Assembly: GCA_022340465.1 (NCBI GenBank)
Contig: JAJDNW010000070.1
Coordinates: 1 to 37,638 of the forward strand
Source: Deltaproteobacteria bacterium
GTDB lineage: Bacteria; Desulfobacterota; Desulfobacteria; Desulfobacterales; B30-G6
Direction of reading: 5' to 3'
Length of the DNA: 37,638 nt
Made by a program: the position numbers and the translations under genes. The notes under the pieces were generated by a model. It worked only from the letters and a program-made list of their open reading frames with translations. It did not search any database and was not told the DNA's origin. Positions 8,726-15,740 of the stretch are shown here, one piece after another (position 1 is the first letter of the stretch; each line of letters starts with the position of its first letter).

Positions 8726-9655
8726 ATGTTTGGATCTATGGAAACACCCATCGACATCCGCGACCGGGAAACCATCACCCACGAGGATGTTCTCGCCCTC
8801 AATTTCATCCGCAACGCCTCACGGTACCGTTTCAGAGGGCATTTCACCGAAGGGCTGCGGTCCCGGATCATTCAGTTGCTCGACCCTGAGGACGTCGCCA
8901 ACGAAACCAAAGGCATCGTCACAGAGGGCGTCCGCCGATACCCCCTGGCCCGTCCGATTAAGATGTTGAGAATTTTCCGCCGGCCGTTCAATAGCCTGGT
9001 GGACATAGAAGATGAAATCGTCAACTACAAGATTATCCAAAAATACCTGCCGGCAGCCTACTTCGCCGCCTCCAGCGAATTCATCGTTCACTATGAAAAA
9101 CCGGACGGCAGTGAAATCGTCCTGTGCGGTCTGCAGGAATATGTGGAGGGAGAAACGCTCGATCCTTGGAACCCGGACCTGATCGGTGCCGTCAAGTCTA
9201 CTTACAGCGGCTGGGCGCCCCGGGATCATCAAGATCCATGGGCTTTTGCCGAAAGGAAAACACACGTGCTTCAACAGCACGCCAAGGCCTTCATAAAATA
9301 CCTGAAAAAGATGATCCGCGCCTCCGGGCGCATTCCCGACCTTGCCGGTGTCGGCAATTTGCTCTTCACCAGGTCAGCCACCATCCACCTGGTTGACATC
9401 AACAATATTTCAACCATCGACCACAGCAACGAGATTCCCATCGACGACAAAGGCTACCCCGCCTGCGACAAATCGATCGAGTCGTTGTTTCTGCTGGAAA
9501 GAAACCTCTTGGGCCGCCCGGTGGACGCGCAGTCGGACCCTTATCTTCTTTTCCTGAGCCCCGAACGCATGCAGCGGGTCCGGGAAATCGAAAAAAAGTT
9601 CCACGCCTCCATTGCCAATCGGGGCGGCTATCCCCTCGCTGGGATGTTCTATTGA
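8726..9655 (+). CDS. Uncharacterised protein with faint kinase-fold motifs
   Basis: 309 residues, not confidently recognised. No signal peptide or membrane helix is seen. Several short segments recall the protein-kinase-like fold: GLQEYVEGETL (135-145) looks like a hinge region; a PDLAGVGNLLF stretch with Asp205 and Asn211 resembles the catalytic loop of aminoglycoside/Kdo-type kinases, though with one extra residue between Asp and Asn; and HLVDINN (Asp224) falls where a DFG motif would. No clear nucleotide-binding glycine loop is visible, so it could be a highly diverged kinase, a pseudokinase or unrelated. Start choice is uncertain between ATG 8726 and ATG 8738. It follows the tyrosine-phosphatase gene by 60 bp on the same strand, which suggests co-expression. 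Confidence 0.6.
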   Translation: MFGSMETPIDIRDRETITHEDVLALNFIRNASRYRFRGHFTEGLRSRIIQLLDPEDVANETKGIVTEGVRRYPLARPIKMLRIFRRPFNSLVDIEDEIVNYKIIQKYLPAAYFAASSEFIVHYEKPDGSEIVLCGLQEYVEGETLDPWNPDLIGAVKSTYSGWAPRDHQDPWAFAERKTHVLQQHAKAFIKYLKKMIRASGRIPDLAGVGNLLFTRSATIHLVDINNISTIDHSNEIPIDDKGYPACDKSIESLFLLERNLLGRPVDAQSDPYLLFLSPERMQRVREIEKKFHASIANRGGYPLAGMFY

Positions 9656-9713
9656 TATTTTACAAAAATCCGGTTAAGAAATATACGACTGCCGACATTC
9701 CAATCACCCTGAT

Positions 9714-9733
9714 TTGAAACGCTCAACCTAAAG
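9714..9733. repeat. Isolated end-like remnant of the CTAAGTTGAGCG element
   Basis: TTGAAACGCTCAACCTAA resembles the right terminus of the MITE-like elements at 22398-22489 and 24571-24780, with substitutions in the last bases. No matching left end is found in the adjoining spacer, so this looks like a decayed or solo terminus just before the corA Shine-Dalgarno. Confidence 0.4.
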
Positions 9734-9760
9734 TCACATACGATTCAAGGAGTACGACTT

Positions 9761-10822
9761 TTGAAAAAAGGGACCTCCATTAAAGCCGGTATGCCGCCCG
9801 GTGCGCTGGTGTATGTCGGTGACAAGAAAGAGGACCGCGTCAAGATCCAGGTCATCGATTACACCAAGCAGGAAGTGGTGGAGTCCGAAGTCCACGATAT
9901 CCGGGACTGTTCGGCCTTCATTGAAAAAAATTCGGTGACCTGGTTCAACATCACCGGCATCCACGACACCGAACTCGTCGCCGAAATCGGTTCCCAGTTC
10001 GGCCTGCACGCGCTTACTCTCGAGGACATCGTCAACAGCCATCAACGCCCGAAAATCGAGGAATTTGGAAATTACCTGTTTATCGTGCTGAAAATGCTTT
10101 ACACCAGAGAATCGGATCAGGCCATTGTGCATGAACCGGTCAGCCTGATCGTAGCGCCGTCTTACGTCATCTCCTTCCAGCCCTCGGCCGATGATGTCTT
10201 CACATCGGTTCGCAACAGGATCAGACAGGGGCGGCCGCGTATCCTCAACAAGAGCAGCGATTACCTGGCATACGCATTGATCGACACGATCGTGGACAAT
10301 TATTTCACGGTGTTGGAAGTGTTGGGCGACAAAATAGAACTGCTGGACAATGAGGTCATTTCCCACCCGCACACCGGAATGCTGCACGACATTCAACACC
10401 TGAAAAGGGACGTGTTGTACATCCGCAAATCGATCTGGCCCCTGCGGGAAATTATCCATGCCCTGATAAAAGACGAATCGCAGATTTTCCATGAGGATAT
10501 CCACGCCTATATCAAGGATGTCTACGACCATGCCGTTCAGGCCCTTGAAACGATCGAAACCTACCGCGACATGCTGTCCGCCATATTGGACATCTATCTT
10601 TCAAGCCTGAACAACCGCATGAACGAGGTGATGAAGGTGCTGACCGTCATGGCCAGCATATTCATTCCTCTGACCTTTATTGCCGGAATTTACGGCATGA
10701 ACTTCAAATGGATGCCGGAATTGGATTGGCATTGGTCCTACCCGGTGCTGCTGCTGGTAATGGCCGTCATTTTCATCGGCCTGCTGGTATGGTTTAGACG
10801 AAAAAAATGGATCGGAAAGTAA
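9761..10822 (+). CDS. corA: CorA-family divalent metal (Mg2+/Co2+) transporter
   Basis: 353 residues, typical of CorA. The N-terminal alpha/beta cytoplasmic domain (about 1-230) and long helices lead to two C-terminal membrane segments: TM1 at about 292-312, ending in the diagnostic YGMNF (GMN at 312-314), and TM2 at about 327-345, with a basic RRKKW tail. The loop after GMN carries the acidic PELDW expected near the pore mouth. The pentameric channel mediates Mg2+ influx across the inner membrane. The TTG start at 9761 is supported by AAGGAG 8 nt upstream; the first ATG lies 10 codons in. A large MscS-type channel gene follows on the same strand after a palindromic spacer. Confidence 0.93.
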   Translation: MKKGTSIKAGMPPGALVYVGDKKEDRVKIQVIDYTKQEVVESEVHDIRDCSAFIEKNSVTWFNITGIHDTELVAEIGSQFGLHALTLEDIVNSHQRPKIEEFGNYLFIVLKMLYTRESDQAIVHEPVSLIVAPSYVISFQPSADDVFTSVRNRIRQGRPRILNKSSDYLAYALIDTIVDNYFTVLEVLGDKIELLDNEVISHPHTGMLHDIQHLKRDVLYIRKSIWPLREIIHALIKDESQIFHEDIHAYIKDVYDHAVQALETIETYRDMLSAILDIYLSSLNNRMNEVMKVLTVMASIFIPLTFIAGIYGMNFKWMPELDWHWSYPVLLLVMAVIFIGLLVWFRRKKWIGK

Positions 10823-10841
10823 TCGGAATCCTGAGGTCGGA

Positions 10842-10912
10842 GGGGAAAAAGCATATAGCTCATAGCTGATAGCGGGCTATCAGCTACGTGCTATCAGCTA
10901 TGAGCTTTCCCC
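10842..10912. repeat. Long palindrome between corA and the mscS-type gene
   Basis: The outer arms GGGGAAA/TTTCCCC enclose AGCTCATAGCTGATAGC and its inverted counterpart, with the core motif ATAGCT occurring repeatedly in both orientations. A related AGCTCATAG palindrome lies at the other end of the channel gene (13454-13565). It may work as a terminator or attenuator, but there is no clean T tract. Confidence 0.65.
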
Positions 10913-10953
10913 TGGAACCCTCGAATCCTTTTCCCGTGTGGAAAATTAAACCA

Positions 10954-13500
10954 ATGACGATACGCTCTTTCTTTTTAAAAAACCTGGCTTTGACACTACC
11001 CATCGGGATGCTCGTGTGCGCCCTGTTATCAGGCCCCTCCCTGGCCCAAACAGCCAGCAGCCTGCCGGCACCGGATTACAAGGCACTGAAAAAGTCTCTG
11101 GAGGAGACCATTCAGTCGGAATCGACGGACCTTCAAAAACTCAAGGGCCGGATGCAGCAGTTGCCGCACACGAAACAGGCTGTGCTTTCAGAAATCAATG
11201 CCTACAAGGTCCAAATCTCCGCCCATGGCAATCTGCTCACGATGCAGTCCACCAACCTCAAATACCTGGAAAGCGCCCGCAGCGACAACCATGTGGCTTT
11301 CGAAAATGTCCAACTGCGTATAAAAACCTTCAAACAGGACTCGGCTGCCACGCGGGAGGAACTGGGGCAGATCGGGGGGCGAATCCAAATCAACAAAGAT
11401 CAACTGGAATCGCTCAAGGCACTGAATCGGGATGGTGGAGACACCACAGGTGTCGTCGCCGATCTCAAAACGTTGATAGGTGTGCTCAGAGCCAAACAAG
11501 ACCTGCTGAACGACATACAGGAAAACGACACTTCCCTTCTGCAACAGTTCGAAGCGATCCGCGACATGCTCGAAAACCTCGCTTCGGACTTCGATGAAAC
11601 AATCGAACTTCGCAAAAGGCAGTTTCTTCTGTCGCGCACAAACTCTCCAACCGCCATCTTCAACAAAAAGGATTTGATGGGTGCCATAGAAAAATCACGG
11701 GCCCGTCTCAGGCAGTTGTCGAAGAAGGAAACCTGGCTCAAAGAGTTGCGCACGGATTGGAAATCGGGGCAATCTTTTCTGATGAGCCTGATCGTCATCT
11801 ACTGTATTTTGCAGTTCCTGCTTATGCGGCTGAAATCCTTTCTCAGGAAATATAGCCACGAAGATGACGCCAACCCAAACAGGTATCAATGCCTTGCCGT
11901 GAATATGAGTGTCCAGACCTTGTACCTATTCGGCCTCACGGGCTTTGCATTTGTTTACTCGAGCATCGGCGGCTTGTACAGCAATATTCCGTTGATCAAA
12001 ACGATCATCCTTGCCCTGACGGTTATTCTCTTTACGAAATGGGGGTATCTGTTCTTCGATCTGTGGCTGAACGAATGCGCCTGGTTGAAAAATGGACAAG
12101 CGCGTCTGTTGAGGGGGCTTGTCAGGTTCATCCGCTATTTTTCCCTGATCTATCTGTTCATTGCCTGGCTAGCGGAAAGCGACATCCTGCTGTTGCAGAT
12201 GGCCAGGCTGGTGCTGGAAGCCTTCCTTGTCGCCTGGTTGATCATATTCTGGAACGCCTTCAAAAAGGAGCGCTATCCTGCGGAAACATCCGGGTATAAA
12301 ATCGTCCCGTTGCTGTCCTTTATGAGTTACGGGATCGTCGCCGCGGGCGTTGTGCTTGAATTCACAGGCTACAGCGGGCTGGCTGCCTTGTGGTACAGCT
12401 CCTGGGGCATCTCGGCCATTGTGCTCCTATGGTCCAGCTTGATCTTCTTCGCCCTCAGGGAATGGCGCCTCATCCTCAAGACGAAAATTATCGAAAATGA
12501 AGACGATCATCCCAAGCCAGCCCTGTTGTTCCACTGGGCGGCGTTGCAGGTGGGCTGGATTGCCTGGCTGATCTCGACGTCCATTTTTTTGATTACCGCC
12601 TGGGGGGGCAAGAAAGTCATCCTGATGAACGTTTTCAAAGCGGCAACCAGGGAGGTGCCCCTCGGCAGCATCAGATTCAGCCTGATGAATCTGGTGAACG
12701 CCCTGCTGATTCTGATTTTGACCCAGGCCCTGGCCAGGTTCTGGCGCTATTTTTTAAAGGAAAAGATCCTCTCCGGAAGCGGTATGAACACCGGCCTTCA
12801 AAATTCCATCACGATGATATCCGTTTATTCCCTGTGGACCTTCGGGATTCTCCTGTCGCTGCACGTGTTTGGTTTCGGTGCGACGTCATTGGCCGTCGGA
12901 TTCGGTGCTCTCGGCATAGGGTTGGGTTTCGGCCTGCAGGCGATTTTCAATAATTTTATCAGCGGCATCATCCTGTTGATCGAGCGTCCCATAATGGTCG
13001 GGGATGATATTGAAATCAACGAGACCTGGGCGACGGTAAAAAAAATCAACGTCCGTTCGACCGTGGTTCAGACCTATGACAACGCAACCCTGATCATTCC
13101 GAATTCCGAATTTATCAGCCAGCAGGTCAAAAACTGGAGTTTCAAGGACAAGCGCCTGAGGGTGAAAATAGATGTCGGCGTGGCTTATGGCTCGGACATC
13201 GAATTGGTGCGCAAAACGTTGTTGGAAATTGCCCAGAGCACGGCCAAGGTTTTTAAAAATCCGCCACCGGATGTCATTTTTCGTGATTTCGGCGACAGCG
13301 CCCTGATCTTCAGACTCCGTGCATGGACCGACATCGACAACATGTTCAAGGTGGAAACCGCCATTCGGTTTGATATCGATCGCCTTTTTAAAGAAAAAAA
13401 TATTGTCATAGCGTTTCCGCAGAGAGATGTTCACCTGTTTTATCAGGATTCAAGGGGCCAAGGATCAGAGGGGTCAGGTGAAACAGAGATGAGTTCATAG
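10954..13500 (+). CDS. Large MscS-family mechanosensitive channel (MscK/MscM-like layout)
   Basis: 848 residues. A signal peptide (about 1-33, ending GPSLAQ) is followed by a roughly 230-residue helical, coiled-coil-like periplasmic region. A run of about 8-10 membrane helices then leads to the conserved MscS core: TM3 with the GFGALGIGLGFGLQAIFNN pore motif near 648-666, then the beta domain (ERPIMVGDDIEI, IPNSEFISQQVKNWS) and a C-terminal alpha/beta domain. This layout matches the long MscS relatives that release solutes on hypo-osmotic shock. ATG 10954 starts the signal peptide directly; a longer frame from 10888 would run back into the palindrome and is rejected. The last residues (SRGQGSEGSGETEMSS) and the stop are encoded by a palindromic repeat, so the tail is probably not functional sequence. 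Confidence 0.9.
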   Translation: MTIRSFFLKNLALTLPIGMLVCALLSGPSLAQTASSLPAPDYKALKKSLEETIQSESTDLQKLKGRMQQLPHTKQAVLSEINAYKVQISAHGNLLTMQSTNLKYLESARSDNHVAFENVQLRIKTFKQDSAATREELGQIGGRIQINKDQLESLKALNRDGGDTTGVVADLKTLIGVLRAKQDLLNDIQENDTSLLQQFEAIRDMLENLASDFDETIELRKRQFLLSRTNSPTAIFNKKDLMGAIEKSRARLRQLSKKETWLKELRTDWKSGQSFLMSLIVIYCILQFLLMRLKSFLRKYSHEDDANPNRYQCLAVNMSVQTLYLFGLTGFAFVYSSIGGLYSNIPLIKTIILALTVILFTKWGYLFFDLWLNECAWLKNGQARLLRGLVRFIRYFSLIYLFIAWLAESDILLLQMARLVLEAFLVAWLIIFWNAFKKERYPAETSGYKIVPLLSFMSYGIVAAGVVLEFTGYSGLAALWYSSWGISAIVLLWSSLIFFALREWRLILKTKIIENEDDHPKPALLFHWAALQVGWIAWLISTSIFLITAWGGKKVILMNVFKAATREVPLGSIRFSLMNLVNALLILILTQALARFWRYFLKEKILSGSGMNTGLQNSITMISVYSLWTFGILLSLHVFGFGATSLAVGFGALGIGLGFGLQAIFNNFISGIILLIERPIMVGDDIEINETWATVKKINVRSTVVQTYDNATLIIPNSEFISQQVKNWSFKDKRLRVKIDVGVAYGSDIELVRKTLLEIAQSTAKVFKNPPPDVIFRDFGDSALIFRLRAWTDIDNMFKVETAIRFDIDRLFKEKNIVIAFPQRDVHLFYQDSRGQGSEGSGETEMSS

Positions 13501-13565
13501 CTCACAGGTCATAGCTCATGGCACTTTGTCAGCTATGAGCTACGCGCTTTTTTCCCCTTGGCCCC
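13454..13565. repeat. Palindromic element overlapping the 3' end of the mscS-type gene
   Basis: The outer arms GGGGCCAAGG (13454-13463) and CCTTGGCCCC (13556-13565) are a perfect 10-bp inverted repeat. Inside are CATAGCT/AGCTATG arms similar to the palindrome at 10842-10912. The left half lies within the coding sequence and supplies the TAG stop at 13498-13500. A T-run follows the inner palindrome (about 13549-13553), compatible with termination. Confidence 0.7.
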
Positions 13566-13586
13566 TGGGATCCTTATAGGAAACCA

Positions 13587-13705
13587 TTGAACACTCCCCG
13601 CAGCAAGCGTAAGGGGAATCTTCACCGTAAGGAATTCTATCAATTATGATTCGCTCGCTTACCCTGCAGCAAGCTGCAGGGAATGCGCTCGCTATCTCGG
13701 TTCAA
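13587..13705. repeat. 119-bp dispersed repeat, copy 1 of 3
   Basis: It begins TTGAAC and ends GTTCAA, giving 6-bp inverted termini. It has an internal CCCC/GGGG hairpin near the left end and a perfect CCCTGCAG-caag-CTGCAGGG hairpin near the right. Copies 2 (20972-21090) and 3 (22560-22678) have the same length and orientation and differ from copy 1 at about 3 positions each by my alignment. It carries no coding capacity. Confidence 0.9.
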
Positions 13706-13752
13706 AAACAGCTTTCAGGCGGCGCTCCGGAAAGCCATTAACACGTGGCACG

Positions 13753-13793
13753 CCGTATACCGTGAACCGTATACACCGTATACCGTACACCGT
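13753..13793. repeat. CCGT-heptamer tandem tract
   Basis: CCGT recurs at 13753, 13760, 13767, 13776, 13783 and 13790, mostly at 7-nt spacing, with units such as CCGTATA and CCGTGAA. It lies just upstream of the thioesterase start. Function is unknown; slippage-type repeat. Confidence 0.6.
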
Positions 13794-13820
13794 TTTAATA
13801 TATGTCCTAAGGTTGTCAAC

Positions 13821-14291
13821 ATGCATGCAGAAAAACCATCCCTCTCCGATATGTTGAAAATACTGGCCGATGTGTACGAAAACAAGTTGCCCTTCAACAA
13901 AGTGCTCGGGCTGCGCATAGAACGCATCGAGCCGGACAATGTTCGGGTTGCCTTCGACATGCGGCCCGAGCTTGTCGGCAACTATGTCCACGGCGTGCTC
14001 CACGGCGGGGTCATTTCGTCGGTACTGGACGCCACCGGTGGTATGGTGGCCTCCATCGGCGTCGTCAAAAAACTGCGGACAAAACCCCCCGAGGAGATCG
14101 CCGAAGGAATTTACAAGGTGGGCACCATCGATCTGCGGGTGGACTACCTGCGACCGGGACTGGGGCAGTCTTTTTATGCCACCGGAACGACGATGCGCTC
14201 CGGCAAAAAAGTCACCGTCGCCCGCATGGAACTGCACAACGATTTGGGAAAACTCATTGCGGTGGGTACGGGAACGTATATTGTCGGCTAA
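13821..14291 (+). CDS. YigI-like hotdog-fold acyl-CoA thioesterase
   Basis: 156 residues, the same length as E. coli YigI and strongly reminiscent of it from start to end. Shared features are LPFNKVLGLRIE near the N-terminus, the VHGVLHGGVISSVLD active-site helix (about 56-70), MGTIDLRVDYLRPG-type sequence (here VGTIDLRVDYLRPG) and a YIVG C-terminus. Hotdog enzymes of this kind hydrolyse acyl-CoA thioesters in the cytoplasm; the chain-length preference is not visible. ATG 13821 is chosen because AAGG lies about 8 nt upstream and homology starts there; the open frame upstream runs through repeat DNA. The gene stands alone between repeat-filled spacers. Confidence 0.85.
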   Translation: MHAEKPSLSDMLKILADVYENKLPFNKVLGLRIERIEPDNVRVAFDMRPELVGNYVHGVLHGGVISSVLDATGGMVASIGVVKKLRTKPPEEIAEGIYKVGTIDLRVDYLRPGLGQSFYATGTTMRSGKKVTVARMELHNDLGKLIAVGTGTYIVG

Positions 14292-14348
14292 GGCCAATGT
14301 GGAATGCACCCAGTGCCGCAGTTCAACATTACAACTTCGAACCTCAAT

Positions 14349-14592
14349 GTTGCAAAAGCCTGAGGGCTTCAGAGTCAAGGCGTCTGAGGGTGAAGACGTA
14401 GTTCTTTACTTCGAATCCTCAGCAACGCAGAATCTGAAGACCTCGGGCTTTCCCGGAGTGGTAAACAACATGGCAAAATAGACATCATCCTTGAGATTCA
14501 CCTTATGTCGCATCCGGAAAGTGGTGTTGCTGTTTTGATATCCACTGTGACAACAAATCATTATATACTACTTGCCATGTTGTTTATGCAAC
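14349..14592. repeat. GTTGCA-bounded structured element, copy 1 of 2
   Basis: It is bounded by GTTGCA (14349-14354) and TGCAAC (14587-14592). The left half folds on itself: AAAGCCTGAG..CTTCAGA pairs imperfectly with TCTGAAG..CTCGGGCTTT, with CTGAGG/CCTCAG inside. The right half is enclosed by a perfect 15-bp inverted repeat (14462-14476 / 14572-14586) starting TAAACAACATGG. A relative lies at 28997-29270; the span between the inner arms is 125 bp in both. The spacer 14292-14603 contains no gene. Confidence 0.75.
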
Positions 14593-14603
14593 TATGAGGT
14601 AAA

Positions 14604-15527
14604 TTATCCCACCACCCGGTTGCGCCCCCCCTTCTTGGCCCGGTACAGGTTGGCGTCGGCCATATCCAGCAGCTTATCCGGTGAATTACCCGCTTTTCCA
14701 CCCTGTTGCCGAGTTCCTGCCAGGCCGAAGCTTGCCGTGATACTGATCTCATGCCCTGACGCCCTGATGGTGGCCTGGGCCACGAATTCCCGCAGCATCT
14801 CCGCCAGTTTTCGGGCTCCGTCAAAATCGGTTTCGGGAAGTACCAGCAGAAACTCCTCTCCGCCGTAACGGACAACCCAGTCCTTGCGGTAATCGACGGA
14901 ATCCCTGATGATCCTTGCAAAAGACCTCAGCACCGCGTCCCCAACGGCATGGCCGTAGGTGTCGTTGACCCGTTTGAAATAATCGATGTCGCACAAAACC
15001 ACCGACAACGGCCTGGCCTGCTCGAGCGCCCGGTCGACGGCGTTTGGCAGGTGTTCGTTGAGATAGCGCCGGTTGTAGGTTTCCGTCAGAGAATCGGTGA
15101 TGGTGAGGGTATAAATCTCATCGTTGGCTTTTTTCAGGTTGCGTTCCAGTTCGAGGATGCGCCTGCCGTTCTTGATGCGCGCGGCAAGCTCCACGAAGTA
15201 AACCGGTTTGGTCAGGTAGTCATCCGCCCCTGCTTCCAACCCCACGATAATGTCATCCTGCGTATCTTTGTGGGTCAGCAAAACGATATAAACATATCCG
15301 CGGTCCTCCTGGCTGCGAATCGCCCTGCACAGTTCCAGGCCGCTCATCTCGGGCATTATCCAGTCGGTCAGGACGAACGGATAAAATTTTTTCTCGAATG
15401 CGTCCAAGGCCTTGCGGCCATTCTCCACAGCAGTAACGCTGAATCCTTCCTTGGTAAACAGCCGGCTTAACACTTTGCGGGAAACCGGTTCATCTTCAGC
15501 GATCAATATGGGCATGGGCTTGTTCAT
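14604..15527 (-). CDS. Response regulator with REC and GGDEF (diguanylate cyclase) domains
   Basis: 307 residues. The REC domain (about 6-122) has the acidic pair Glu11-Asp12, phosphoacceptor Asp55 (VLTDW), Thr85 and Lys107. A helical linker (about 120-142) joins it to the GGDEF domain (143-307), which has the DSLTETYNRRYL start, the CDIDYFKRVNDTYGH nucleotide/metal motif and an active-type GGEEF at 222-226. This is the PleD/WspR-like type that makes cyclic di-GMP when phosphorylated and dimerised. The product-inhibition RxxD site expected six residues before GGEEF reads YRKD, so feedback inhibition may be absent. ATG 15527 precedes the REC domain, without a clear Shine-Dalgarno. The gene is transcribed divergently from the kinase-like gene; a cognate histidine kinase is not in view. 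Confidence 0.9.
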   Translation of the reverse strand: MNKPMPILIAEDEPVSRKVLSRLFTKEGFSVTAVENGRKALDAFEKKFYPFVLTDWIMPEMSGLELCRAIRSQEDRGYVYIVLLTHKDTQDDIIVGLEAGADDYLTKPVYFVELAARIKNGRRILELERNLKKANDEIYTLTITDSLTETYNRRYLNEHLPNAVDRALEQARPLSVVLCDIDYFKRVNDTYGHAVGDAVLRSFARIIRDSVDYRKDWVVRYGGEEFLLVLPETDFDGARKLAEMLREFVAQATIRASGHEISITASFGLAGTRQQGGKAGNSPDKLLDMADANLYRAKKGGRNRVVG

Positions 15528-15629
15528 TGAAAAGCATAGATCCTTGTTGTTTGTGCAACGATGCGGTTTATCCAATTCGATACCACGCGACAGGGGGAAA
15601 TTCAATCGCTAAAGCACGCATAAAGCGGT

Positions 15630-15658
15630 TTGACACTTGAGCGGATATTCTTTATAGT
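15630..15658 (+). promoter_or_regulatory. Near-consensus sigma-70-type promoter for the kinase-like gene
   Basis: TTGACA at 15630-15635 and TATAGT at 15653-15658 are separated by exactly 17 bp. The predicted start near 15665 gives a leader of about 75 nt before ATG 15741. Confidence 0.78.
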
Positions 15659-15678
15659 GCCTGAACTGCTATTCACAA
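15651..15678 (-). promoter_or_regulatory. Candidate divergent promoter for the REC-GGDEF gene
   Basis: On the minus strand TTGTGA (15678-15673) and TATAAA (15656-15651) are separated by 16 bp. The -10 overlaps the -10 of the plus-strand promoter, so the two could compete. The leader would be about 120 nt. Confidence 0.35.
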
Positions 15679-15740
15679 TTTTGGTGAAGCCCAATCTCTT
15701 CCCAATCATCAGGATCAAACCGTACCGGGAACCTGTTGGA

